From Acidimicrobiia bacterium (GTDB lineage Bacteria; Actinomycetota; Acidimicrobiia; Spongiisociales; SHLN01): a stretch of DNA of 9,195 nt. The stretch is taken from the NCBI GenBank assembly GCA_004283105.1, contig SHLN01000098.1, positions 1 through 9,195 on the forward strand, written 5' to 3'. Position numbers and translations under genes: made by a program. Positions 1-5,635 of the stretch are shown one piece after another. The notes beneath the pieces are model-generated. The model was not told where the DNA came from, searched no databases, and saw only the letters and a list, made by a program, of their open reading frames with translations. Every line of letters starts with the position of its first letter. Within the stretch, counting starts at the first letter, position 1.

Positions 1-48
1 CCAGGCTGCGCGCCGTCGACTCGTGGCGATGCCCGCCGGTCGCGGTCG

Positions 49-54
49 TAACAT
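49..54 (+). promoter_or_regulatory. Possible -10 box of a leaderless promoter for the aminotransferase gene
   Basis: TAACAT lies 7 nt before GTG 62, placing the predicted transcription start at or next to the start codon. No good -35 hexamer is visible and no Shine-Dalgarno lies at a usable distance (the GAGG at 57-60 is only 1 nt from the GTG). It competes with the possibility that the gene starts further upstream. Confidence 0.3.
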
Positions 55-61
55 TCGAGGC

Positions 62-1303
62 GTGAACCTCTCCACTCGTGGCGAATTGCTGGCCACCAAC
101 CGGCCAACCCCGCGCTACATCGACGAACATTTTGCTCGCGTCGAGAATCGCTGGGACCCCGATGCGAATCCGGACGGCTACGTTTCGATGTGCATCGCGG
201 AGAACAAGCTCGTCTGGGATCTGCTCGGCCCGAAACTGGCAGCCGGCCGCGAGGTGCCCCAGCGGGTTGTCGAGTACGACGCCATGGTGGGCACAGCCTC
301 CTTTCGGGAGGCTCTGGCCATCTTCCTGGAACGCCACATGGTGGGACGGCCAATCGATCCTGACCACGTCATCGCCCTGGCCGGAGCGGGCACGGTGCTG
401 GAAATGCTCTTCTACACCATCGCCGATCCCGGCGAAGGCATCCTCGTCCCAACACCGAGCTACTCGGGGTTCTGGCCGGACCTCGAGACCCGGGATGAGC
501 TGCAGATCATCCCGGCACACACCACCAGCGAGAGCGGTTTCCGCCTCACCGTCGATCAGCTCGACGAGGCCGTTGCGGCCGCCTCCGTCCCGGTGCGGGC
601 ACTGTTGTTCACCTCCCCCAACAACCCACTCGGATGCGTCTACTCCCATGACGAGCTCGAGGACATCATCACCTGGGCTGAAACGCGCGAGATCCACCTG
701 GTGCTCGACGAGTTGTTTGCTCTGTCCGTGTACGGCGAGGCAGCCTTCGTGAGCGGAGCCTCACTGCGCCCCGCCCTCGGCCCTCGAATCCATCTCGTGT
801 GGGCGTTCAGCAAAGACTTCGCCGCCAGTGGCCTCCGCTGCGGGATCCTGGTGTCGGAGAACGAAGGCATTCGCCAAGCTGTCGACGGCCTCGCCTACTG
901 GGCGGCGGTCTCGGGGGACACTCAGTTCGTCCTCGAGCAAATGATCTCTGATGACGCCTGGGTCGACGAGTTCACCGCAGAGAATCAGCGACGTCTGGGA
1001 CTCGCCTACCGCGAAGTGACGGCTGCGCTCGAGAAAGCATCCATCCCCCACGTTTCCGCACAGGCCGGCTTCTTCTTCCTGTGCGACTTCCGCCCGTTCA
1101 TGGACGAGGTCACCTGGGAAGCCGAGGCAGAGCTGTGGGAGTGGCTCTTGACTACCGCCAACGTAAACCTGACCCCCGGCGCCGATTGCCATATCGGCGA
1201 ACCGGGATTCATGCGCCTCGTGTTCCCGAGCGAGCGCACCGCCGCCGTGGTGGCGGGAATCGAACGAATGGGAACGGTGCTTGCCGAAAGGAGACGGTCA
1301 TGA
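62..1303 (+). CDS. PLP-dependent class I/II aminotransferase, ACC-synthase-like
   Basis: A fold-type I PLP enzyme. Numbering is from GTG 62 (413 aa). The family signatures appear in order: PTPSYSGF with cofactor-stacking Tyr134, SPNNPLG with Asn188, DELF with Asp216 (pyridine-nitrogen partner), AFSKDF with Schiff-base Lys251, and MRLVF with Arg385 (substrate carboxylate). The arrangement and the N-terminal block 'NPDGYVSMCIAENKL' most resemble 1-aminocyclopropane-1-carboxylate synthase and related bacterial aminotransferases. Real ACC synthase activity cannot be told from sequence; an amino-acid transaminase or lyase is equally possible. Start choice: the frame is open to the left edge, so GTG 23 or ATG 29, or a start outside the window, cannot be excluded. 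I prefer GTG 62 because homologues begin close to the 'LSTRG' segment and a TAACAT box lies 7 nt upstream. The stop codon overlaps the cytochrome gene start (ATGA), so the two genes are co-translated. Confidence 0.9.
   Translation: MNLSTRGELLATNRPTPRYIDEHFARVENRWDPDANPDGYVSMCIAENKLVWDLLGPKLAAGREVPQRVVEYDAMVGTASFREALAIFLERHMVGRPIDPDHVIALAGAGTVLEMLFYTIADPGEGILVPTPSYSGFWPDLETRDELQIIPAHTTSESGFRLTVDQLDEAVAAASVPVRALLFTSPNNPLGCVYSHDELEDIITWAETREIHLVLDELFALSVYGEAAFVSGASLRPALGPRIHLVWAFSKDFAASGLRCGILVSENEGIRQAVDGLAYWAAVSGDTQFVLEQMISDDAWVDEFTAENQRRLGLAYREVTAALEKASIPHVSAQAGFFFLCDFRPFMDEVTWEAEAELWEWLLTTANVNLTPGADCHIGEPGFMRLVFPSERTAAVVAGIERMGTVLAERRRS
1287..1293 (+). promoter_or_regulatory. Ribosome binding site of the cytochrome c gene
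   Basis: AAAGGAG sits 6 nt before ATG 1300, inside the end of the aminotransferase coding region. It is one of the few strong Shine-Dalgarno sites in the window. It supports ATG 1300 over the adjacent in-frame ATG 1303 and supports translational coupling through the ATGA overlap. Confidence 0.8.
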
Positions 1304-1665
1304 TGCGAACGAAGCTCGCCGCCCCGGGACTCGTTCTTGCCCTGGTGCTGGCAGCGTGCGGCGGCGGCGCATCGCCGGATGTGACGAAAGTACGCGAGGC
1401 GGCTTCAGTTGAGGCCGGCACGGCCCTCTATGAGGCGAACTGCGCTCGATGTCACGGCGCCGATCTGCGAGGAGGCTCCTACTCCGGCGGTATCGCTCCC
1501 TCACTCTCTGGCAAGACAGGACCGAGCGACGCTCTCCTCATCGAGATCGTGAAGCGGGGCCGGGGCCTGGGGATGCCATCGTTTGCGACCCAGCTCGAGG
1601 AGACCGAGATCGCCTCGATTATCGACTACGTGCGGAGTGTGCAGGCCGCTCTCATCGACGAGTAG
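1300..1665 (+). CDS. Mono-haem class I cytochrome c lipoprotein
   Basis: A 121-residue exported electron carrier. Residues 1-20 form a lipoprotein signal: charged start (MMRTK), hydrophobic stretch, and lipobox LAAC with lipidated Cys20. The mature protein should therefore be tethered to the outer face of the membrane. The haem-attachment motif CARCH is at residues 48-52 (Cys48, Cys51, proximal His52), and the likely axial Met92 lies in 'GLGMPSF'. A C-terminal helix ('EIASIIDYVRSVQ') closes the fold. Spacing and length fit the small cytochrome c / cbb3 subunit III-like family (Cytochrome_CBB3 type). It begins inside the last codon region of the aminotransferase gene and has its own AAAGGAG site. 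Its redox partner is not encoded here. The CDS ends 5 nt from the stop of the opposing ParB-like gene. Identification as a cytochrome c is secure; its role is unknown. Confidence 0.93.
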   Translation: MMRTKLAAPGLVLALVLAACGGGASPDVTKVREAASVEAGTALYEANCARCHGADLRGGSYSGGIAPSLSGKTGPSDALLIEIVKRGRGLGMPSFATQLEETEIASIIDYVRSVQAALIDE

Positions 1666-1670
1666 CCGAC

Positions 1671-2606
1671 TCAGTCCTCCTCATCGGGCTTCTTGCGGCC
1701 GAGCAATCGGCCGAGGGCGCCTCCAACCGTGTCCTCGACCCGATCGACCGTCGCCTTCGTCCTGGGGCCAAGCTTGCGCGCCTCCTCGGCAGCAAGGTCT
1801 TCTGCGGCCGTCCGGAAACTGATCGAACCCTGCTCGGGAAACAGACTCTGGCGCTTCTGGTGGACCCACAGGTACAGGTCGCTCACGGGTGTGTGCCCCA
1901 TGAGCTTGTCGAGGCCAACGGCCTCGATCTCGGCCACGTTCTTCAGATAGACGTTGTCGTACCAGTCGGCGGCCACGGCCTCTTTCGACAGGACTTGCTC
2001 CGCTTGTTGCTGGAGGTGATAGCCATGCACTTCGAGGTTCTCGAGTAGCTGGACATAACCGACCGGTCGTGAGAACTCGATGCGTGCGTCGGGCCGGACC
2101 CGTCCGAGCCCGGACTGGTGAAGAAACAGCCGCCGCTGCTGCAGGTGAATGATGTCCCCGAGGTCGTCCTCGGGCTTGAGCTCGTACGGCGAGTGCAGCT
2201 CGGTGATGTCGGCATCGATGAACTCGATCTCCCTGGCCTTCGCGACACCCACCCGGTGATGGCCGTCGATAACATAGAACGTGTCGTCGACCTGGTACAC
2301 ATCGATCGGTGGGAAATCACCGCGAGGAAACGCGCGCTCAACCTGCTCCCAGCGATGCTTTGACCGGGGGGTTCGAGGTCGGAAGTCCTTGTCGAAGTCC
2401 TCACTCTTGTCGACCGAACCGACGATCTGATCCACCCGGATCGGACGAACCCCGACGTACGACTGCTGGAAGAGCGCAAGACGCCCTTGCACGTCGTCCA
2501 GCTCCATGAGCTGATCGGGTTGCTGACCCTGCACCACCTTGGCGATGCGGTGGCGCGACTCCTGCCAGCGGGCCCGCTCGTACGTGTCCTGCGGATACCA
2601 GGTCAC
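1671..2606 (-). CDS. ParB/Srx-fold (ParB N-terminal domain-like) protein
   Basis: A 311-residue soluble protein. The segment from about residue 53 to 135 reads as a ParB/sulfiredoxin-fold domain: 'VRPIRVDQIVGS', then 'FPPIDVYQVDDTFYVIDGHHR' ending in the box II-like DGHHRV (114-119), then 'AREIEFIDADI'. In this superfamily the motif binds nucleotide (CTP in ParB, ATP in Srx). A C-terminal helical region includes 'WYDNVYLKNV' and 'TPVSDLYLWVHQKRQSL', and the tail is basic then acidic (GRKKPDEED). There is no recognisable helix-turn-helix DNA-binding domain and no parA neighbour, so I do not call it a chromosome-partition protein. It starts at GTG 2606 within a GTGA overlap with the metallophosphoesterase stop, with GGAGGT 6 nt upstream. 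It is the last gene of the four-gene cluster. Its function is unknown. Confidence 0.85.
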   Translation of the reverse strand: MTWYPQDTYERARWQESRHRIAKVVQGQQPDQLMELDDVQGRLALFQQSYVGVRPIRVDQIVGSVDKSEDFDKDFRPRTPRSKHRWEQVERAFPRGDFPPIDVYQVDDTFYVIDGHHRVGVAKAREIEFIDADITELHSPYELKPEDDLGDIIHLQQRRLFLHQSGLGRVRPDARIEFSRPVGYVQLLENLEVHGYHLQQQAEQVLSKEAVAADWYDNVYLKNVAEIEAVGLDKLMGHTPVSDLYLWVHQKRQSLFPEQGSISFRTAAEDLAAEEARKLGPRTKATVDRVEDTVGGALGRLLGRKKPDEED

Positions 2607-3265
2607 ACCTCCACCTCCAGCACCTTGTGAGGGATCACATTGATGATGCGGGTATCGCCAAGCTGCCGATCGGGCTTGACGAAACCGTGTGGATGGATGT
2701 GCCCATGCAACATGAGTCGAGGCTCGAGGGCTTCGAGGAGGGGAATGAACGAGGCGAACCCCTGATGCGGGCCGTCGCTCTCATCACCCATTCCTTTGGG
2801 CGGCGAATGGGTAATGAGAATGTCGACCGGCGTCCGTCGCAGTTTCGCCTGCCGCCGCAGCCGGCGAGCCCGGGCGGCCATCTGGCGCTCCGTGTATTGA
2901 TTGGGACCCTCCCGATATCGAATCGAGCCACCCAACCCGGCGATGGTGAGGCCCTTGATGGTGACGATTTGGCCGTCGGCACATATGCCGCTCGCCTCGG
3001 TGATGCCTTCCTCGGAGCTACCGCCGCTTCCCCAGATGTCCTCGAAGTGGAGGAAGCCGGTAACCGGGGCCACCCTGCGCGGTGCCGGAACGGCGTCGTG
3101 GTTGCCGGGTACATACACGAGCGAGGCATTGGCGGCCGAGGCGACGAAATCGATGTAGTCATGGCCGAGATCGCCGCACGAGATGACGAGATCGGGATTC
3201 ATCTCCCTGAGACGCTGTGCCGTCAGCGCCCGATCGGTTTCGTCTGCAATGGCAAGGATCCGCAT
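2603..3265 (-). CDS. Calcineurin-like metallophosphoesterase with altered metal-site motifs
   Basis: A 220-residue cytosolic protein of the calcineurin-like phosphoesterase family, acting on a phosphodiester or phosphomonoester. Its motifs run in the canonical order: Asp8 in 'AIADETD', GD at 31-32 in 'CGDLGHD', GNHD at 54-57, THSPP with His153, and HGHIH at 187-191. The first motif, normally D-x-H, is D-E-T, so the usual His is missing. The second, normally GDxxD, reads GDLGH with Asp36 one place later. The dimetal site is therefore either rearranged or has different ligands. As far as I recall, related actinobacterial and firmicute proteins share this variant, so I read it as a subfamily trait, not decay. 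There is no signal peptide or membrane segment. It starts at ATG 3265, 18 nt after the ceramidase-like gene, and its stop overlaps the ParB-like start (GTGA). The substrate is unknown. Confidence 0.88.
   Translation of the reverse strand: MRILAIADETDRALTAQRLREMNPDLVISCGDLGHDYIDFVASAANASLVYVPGNHDAVPAPRRVAPVTGFLHFEDIWGSGGSSEEGITEASGICADGQIVTIKGLTIAGLGGSIRYREGPNQYTERQMAARARRLRRQAKLRRTPVDILITHSPPKGMGDESDGPHQGFASFIPLLEALEPRLMLHGHIHPHGFVKPDRQLGDTRIINVIPHKVLEVEV
2607..2618 (-). promoter_or_regulatory. Tandem GGAGGT ribosome binding site of the ParB-like gene
   Basis: On the minus strand two GGAGGT hexamers run back to back just before GTG 2606. The distal one (2618-2613) is 6 nt from the start, an ideal spacing. 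The repeat also encodes the 'EVEV' tail of the metallophosphoesterase, so coding and ribosome-binding functions overlap. It fixes the GTG start. Confidence 0.75.
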
Positions 3266-3272
3266 GTGACTG

Positions 3273-3278
3273 AGTGTA
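3273..3278 (-). promoter_or_regulatory. Possible internal -10 box before the metallophosphoesterase gene
   Basis: TACACT on the minus strand lies 7 nt before ATG 3265, in the 18-nt gap behind the ceramidase-like gene. There is no Shine-Dalgarno before this ATG, so a leaderless transcript starting at the ATG is possible in addition to operon read-through. No -35 element is convincing. Confidence 0.25.
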
Positions 3279-3283
3279 TGTCG

Positions 3284-4273
3284 CTACCGGTTGGTTGGCG
3301 TTGCCGCCGGCGTGGCTTCCACCGGCACTCTGGGCTGTTCGGTCCGCAAGAACCGGAAGAACCCCCACGTGGCCACTGCCGAGAGGAGGTGCCAGATGGC
3401 ATGGGCCTGGATGATCGAGTCGGGCCGGCACCACGCATGCTCGTTGGTGCCCGTCAGCCAGATGGCATAGGCGATCATGAACGAGCCGACTCCGACCCAG
3501 AACCAGGGCACGTAGCGCCGCTCGGTGTCCGGTGGGTTGGTGGCGAGGAGGCCGGGCAGCCAGAAGAACACGACCCACCAGTACTCACCGGGAGCGGCCA
3601 GCATCTCGGCGGGCGTTATTCCAAACACAAAGGCAATGACGAAGCCGAAGAACCCCGACAGGATTCGCATCGAAGGCGACCAGTATCGATGAAGAAGTTC
3701 AGAGATGATCCAGAGACCGATCGAGATGTCGAAGAACTCGAGCCCGATCCCCAGGTCGGGAGCGATGAACCAGTACCCGGCCGCATAGACGGCGAGGAGC
3801 GCCCCGTAGGTTCGAAACAGCGTGGGCTGCGTCCACCGTCCGAGCCGCGACAGGTTGTAGAGCCACGGGATGAGGATGTAGGCGACCATCGACACGTTGT
3901 CGATCCAGGCCCCGAAGAACGTGTGGGTGCCGTGCATGACGGCCGAACCGGGGCCGAGGAAGATGGTCGCCGAGGCATAGAGGAGGACCAGGGGCGTGTG
4001 ACCCGTGAACTGATTCGGCTCCCCCGCCGTCCGATCCCGGGCAAGAACCCGGAGCATGGCGAGGCCGGCCACTACGAAGCCGAGATTGCCGAGGGCGTTG
4101 ACCGGCTCCCGGAGAAGCCCGTCCTCTACTCGTTCGCACCAGCGCGAGATCTCACCGATCGGCTGCTCGTTGTCGGCGGGCGATCCCCACCCGTTCGACC
4201 CGAAGGCGATGTAGATGAGCGCGAATGCGACAACCGAGGCGACGGCAATGCGGGTCGGGGTCCAGGCCTTCAC
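3284..4273 (-). CDS. Ceramidase-like CREST-superfamily membrane hydrolase
   Basis: A 329-residue integral membrane protein with about seven or eight hydrophobic segments. It carries the CREST (alkaline ceramidase/PAQR) signature: an N-terminal 'WCERVEDG..REPVNALGN' block (Trp45, Cys46, Glu47, Glu56, Asn59), Ser110 and His114 in 'GSAVMHGT', Asp125 in 'WIDNVSM', and His291/His295 in 'QAHAIWH' preceded by Cys282. In alkaline ceramidases the three His bind the catalytic zinc and the Ser/Asp complete the site, so all key residues are present and the enzyme is probably an active amide hydrolase. The substrate need not be ceramide: most actinobacteria are not known to make sphingolipids, so another lipid amide is likely. 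The Pro/Thr-rich tail (last ~15 residues) looks disordered. GTG 4273 is 4 nt after the MFS stop with no clear ribosome binding site, suggesting re-initiation of ribosomes leaving the transporter gene. Confidence 0.88.
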   Translation of the reverse strand: MKAWTPTRIAVASVVAFALIYIAFGSNGWGSPADNEQPIGEISRWCERVEDGLLREPVNALGNLGFVVAGLAMLRVLARDRTAGEPNQFTGHTPLVLLYASATIFLGPGSAVMHGTHTFFGAWIDNVSMVAYILIPWLYNLSRLGRWTQPTLFRTYGALLAVYAAGYWFIAPDLGIGLEFFDISIGLWIISELLHRYWSPSMRILSGFFGFVIAFVFGITPAEMLAAPGEYWWVVFFWLPGLLATNPPDTERRYVPWFWVGVGSFMIAYAIWLTGTNEHAWCRPDSIIQAHAIWHLLSAVATWGFFRFLRTEQPRVPVEATPAATPTNR

Positions 4274-4277
4274 ACCG

Positions 4278-5459
4278 TCAGGGTAATTTGCGTTTGACTC
4301 GCCGGGCTTCGGGCCCAGCCAGCAGGAGGCCGCCCACCACCAGCACGATCATGACGGCGGCGGCGAACCAGTATGCCGTCTGCTGCCCGGAGGTCTCATA
4401 GAGCCAGCCCGTGAACGGCGCCATGAGCCCGGCGGCGAGCGCCTGCATCCCGCCCAGGACACCTTGCGCTCCCGACTGGCGGGCCTCCGGCGCCGTCATT
4501 CCCACCGCTACCCCACTGGCGGCAAAGCTCATCCCGTCGGTCAGGGAGTGGATCATGGCAACCGCGAAAATGGCGCCGCCGGTGGCGAGAACCCCGTAGA
4601 TACCCATGAACAGGGCGGCCACGCCCATCCCGGCACCGGCGACCAGGAACGGGCCCACCCGCTGGGCCAATCTCCCGGCGAACGGGCCGAAGAGGACGAG
4701 CGGTATCGCGAAGAGAGCGATGCCGAGATTGGCCACCCACTCAGTGGTTCCGAGATCCGTGTGGACCACGTCCCACAACGTGTCGAATGCACCGATCATC
4801 ATGAATGCCGCCGAACCGATCATCACGGCACCGGCGAATGGTCGAGATCGCAAGAGGTCGAGTGCGAAGCGCCGGGGTTCGGCTTCCGTCTGCTCGTCCA
4901 CCGCCATGCCGAGCGTCAGTGCCACCACAACCAGCGTCATCGCAGAGATGACGATGAACGGTGCCGCCAGGCCGAATGGTCCGACAAGAACGGCTGATAT
5001 GACCGGGCCGACCGCAAACCCGAACACGTCGGCGGAGAAGAGGCGTCCGAGATTGCGGCCGAGATTGTCGCCCGATCCGACTACCACAATCCGCTTGATG
5101 GCCGGAGTGGCGGCACCGATGGCGAGACCGGACACAATGCGGCCGCTCAGAATGACCGGGGCGTTTGTGCCGAATCCCATCATCAGGAGTCCAACGACGT
5201 TCACGATCGAGCCGCCGTACACCAGCGTTCGAGCGTGCCCGCGATCGCCGATCGGACCAAGCGTGATCTGGGAGACAAACGCGACGATGAAGCCGATCCC
5301 GATGATCCAGCCGACCGTCGTCTCGCTGATCCCGTATTCGTCCCGGTAGTCGCCGACGATGGTGAACAACACGCCGTAGCCGGACCCGAACAACGCAGAG
5401 AGAATCGAGAACACCCAGATGGGTGACAACGTACGTCGAGCGATCGGAGCCTCGGTCAC
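4278..5459 (-). CDS. Major facilitator superfamily transporter
   Basis: A 393-residue inner-membrane protein with twelve predictable transmembrane helices, the usual MFS size. Motif A, which gates the loop between helices 2 and 3, is clear at residues 68-77 (GPIGDRGHAR, Asp72-Arg73). Helix 4 carries 'GRIVSGLAIGAATPA', resembling drug/proton antiporters. A charged loop after helix 6 ('VDEQTEAEPRRFALDLLRSRP') separates the two six-helix halves. The product therefore looks like a proton-coupled exporter of the DHA1 or sugar-efflux type; the substrate cannot be assigned. Translation begins at GTG 5459; no Shine-Dalgarno precedes it, but a TAGCCT box lies 6 nt upstream. It is the first gene of the minus-strand cluster and is divergent from the large phosphorylase-like gene across 176 nt. 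Its stop is 4 nt before the ceramidase-like start. Confidence 0.93.
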   Translation of the reverse strand: MTEAPIARRTLSPIWVFSILSALFGSGYGVLFTIVGDYRDEYGISETTVGWIIGIGFIVAFVSQITLGPIGDRGHARTLVYGGSIVNVVGLLMMGFGTNAPVILSGRIVSGLAIGAATPAIKRIVVVGSGDNLGRNLGRLFSADVFGFAVGPVISAVLVGPFGLAAPFIVISAMTLVVVALTLGMAVDEQTEAEPRRFALDLLRSRPFAGAVMIGSAAFMMIGAFDTLWDVVHTDLGTTEWVANLGIALFAIPLVLFGPFAGRLAQRVGPFLVAGAGMGVAALFMGIYGVLATGGAIFAVAMIHSLTDGMSFAASGVAVGMTAPEARQSGAQGVLGGMQALAAGLMAPFTGWLYETSGQQTAYWFAAAVMIVLVVGGLLLAGPEARRVKRKLP

Positions 5460-5465
5460 GGCCGC

Positions 5466-5471
5466 AGGCTA
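5466..5471 (-). promoter_or_regulatory. Probable -10 box of a leaderless promoter for the MFS-led operon
   Basis: TAGCCT on the minus strand ends 6 nt before GTG 5459, so transcription would start at the start codon. This fits the absence of any Shine-Dalgarno. The -35 region (around 5489-5494, minus-strand GCGTTG) is only weakly TTG-like and lies inside a hairpin. Confidence 0.35.
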
Positions 5472-5488
5472 GGGACCCGGGCAGCACC

Positions 5489-5504
5489 CAACGCCGACGC
5501 GTTG
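5489..5504. repeat. Imperfect palindrome with a 6-bp stem in the divergent intergenic region
   Basis: Arms CAACGC (5489-5494) and GCGTTG (5499-5504) enclose CGAC. Outer arms GCAGCA (5481-5486) and TGCTGC (5503-5508) offer a competing pairing. It lies where a -35 region or operator for the MFS gene would be expected. Confidence 0.5.
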
Positions 5505-5532
5505 CTGCGTGTTTGGGCTCGGCAACCCGCTA

Positions 5533-5549
5533 GCAACCCCCGGGGTTGC
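5533..5549. repeat. GCAAC-type hairpin, 7-bp stem with triloop CCG
   Basis: Arms GCAACCC (5533-5539) and GGGTTGC (5543-5549) enclose CCG (5540-5542). It belongs to the GCAAC...GTTGC series that fills this intergenic region. A second GGCAACC at 5521-5527 could pair with GGTTGCC at 5544-5550 as an alternative fold. Confidence 0.65.
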
Positions 5550-5560
5550 CGTTGCCGGAA

Positions 5561-5579
5561 GCAACGCCGCAGGCGTTGC
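5561..5579. repeat. GCAAC-type hairpin, perfect 8-bp stem with triloop GCA
   Basis: Arms GCAACGCC (5561-5568) and GGCGTTGC (5572-5579) enclose GCA. The same hairpin, differing at one loop base (GAA), recurs at 9127-9145 on the other side of the large gene, and the identity extends over 24 nt (5559-5582 against 9125-9148) with one mismatch. It sits about 57 nt before ATG 5636. Confidence 0.75.
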
Positions 5580-5596
5580 CGTTGCCCACCCGGCAA

Positions 5597-5602
5597 TAGG
5601 CT
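5597..5602 (+). promoter_or_regulatory. Weak -10 candidate for the phosphorylase-like gene
   Basis: TAGGCT at 5597-5602 would give an untranslated leader of about 27 nt containing the GAGGAG ribosome binding site. The nearest -35-like sequence is TTGCCG at 5576-5581, at a short 15-nt spacing, and lies in the right arm of the 5561-5579 hairpin. If real, that hairpin would overlap the promoter and could modulate it. Confidence 0.25.
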
Positions 5603-5624
5603 CTGCCACGAAATCGGACGCGGT

Positions 5625-5630
5625 GAGGAG
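5625..5630 (+). promoter_or_regulatory. Ribosome binding site of the phosphorylase-like gene
   Basis: GAGGAG is 5 nt before ATG 5636, a good match and spacing. It supports this ATG over the in-frame GTG at 5639. Confidence 0.75.
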
Positions 5631-5635
5631 ACCCG

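Noticed and set aside
1660..1672. Small inverted repeat GAGT/ACTC at the convergent junction
   Set aside because: The stem is only 4 bp, with no T run on either strand.
1449..2048. A 199-codon plus-strand open frame bridging the cytochrome and ParB-like genes
   Set aside because: It overlaps two real genes in other frames, crosses the convergent junction, and shows no domain; a shadow frame.
1671..2606. A chromosome or plasmid partition (parAB) locus
   Set aside because: The protein has the ParB/Srx-like fold but no visible helix-turn-helix domain, there is no ParA ATPase next to it, and no parS-like palindrome was seen.
2627..4297. A 556-codon plus-strand open frame opposite the operon
   Set aside because: It runs antisense to two well-supported genes, has no ribosome binding site or recognisable domain, and its product is a charged, low-complexity sequence typical of a shadow frame in GC-rich DNA.
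4606..5349. A 247-codon plus-strand open frame antisense to the MFS gene
   Set aside because: Its Thr/Pro/Arg/Ala-rich composition is what the complement of a membrane-protein gene produces; the MFS frame has motif A and twelve helices.
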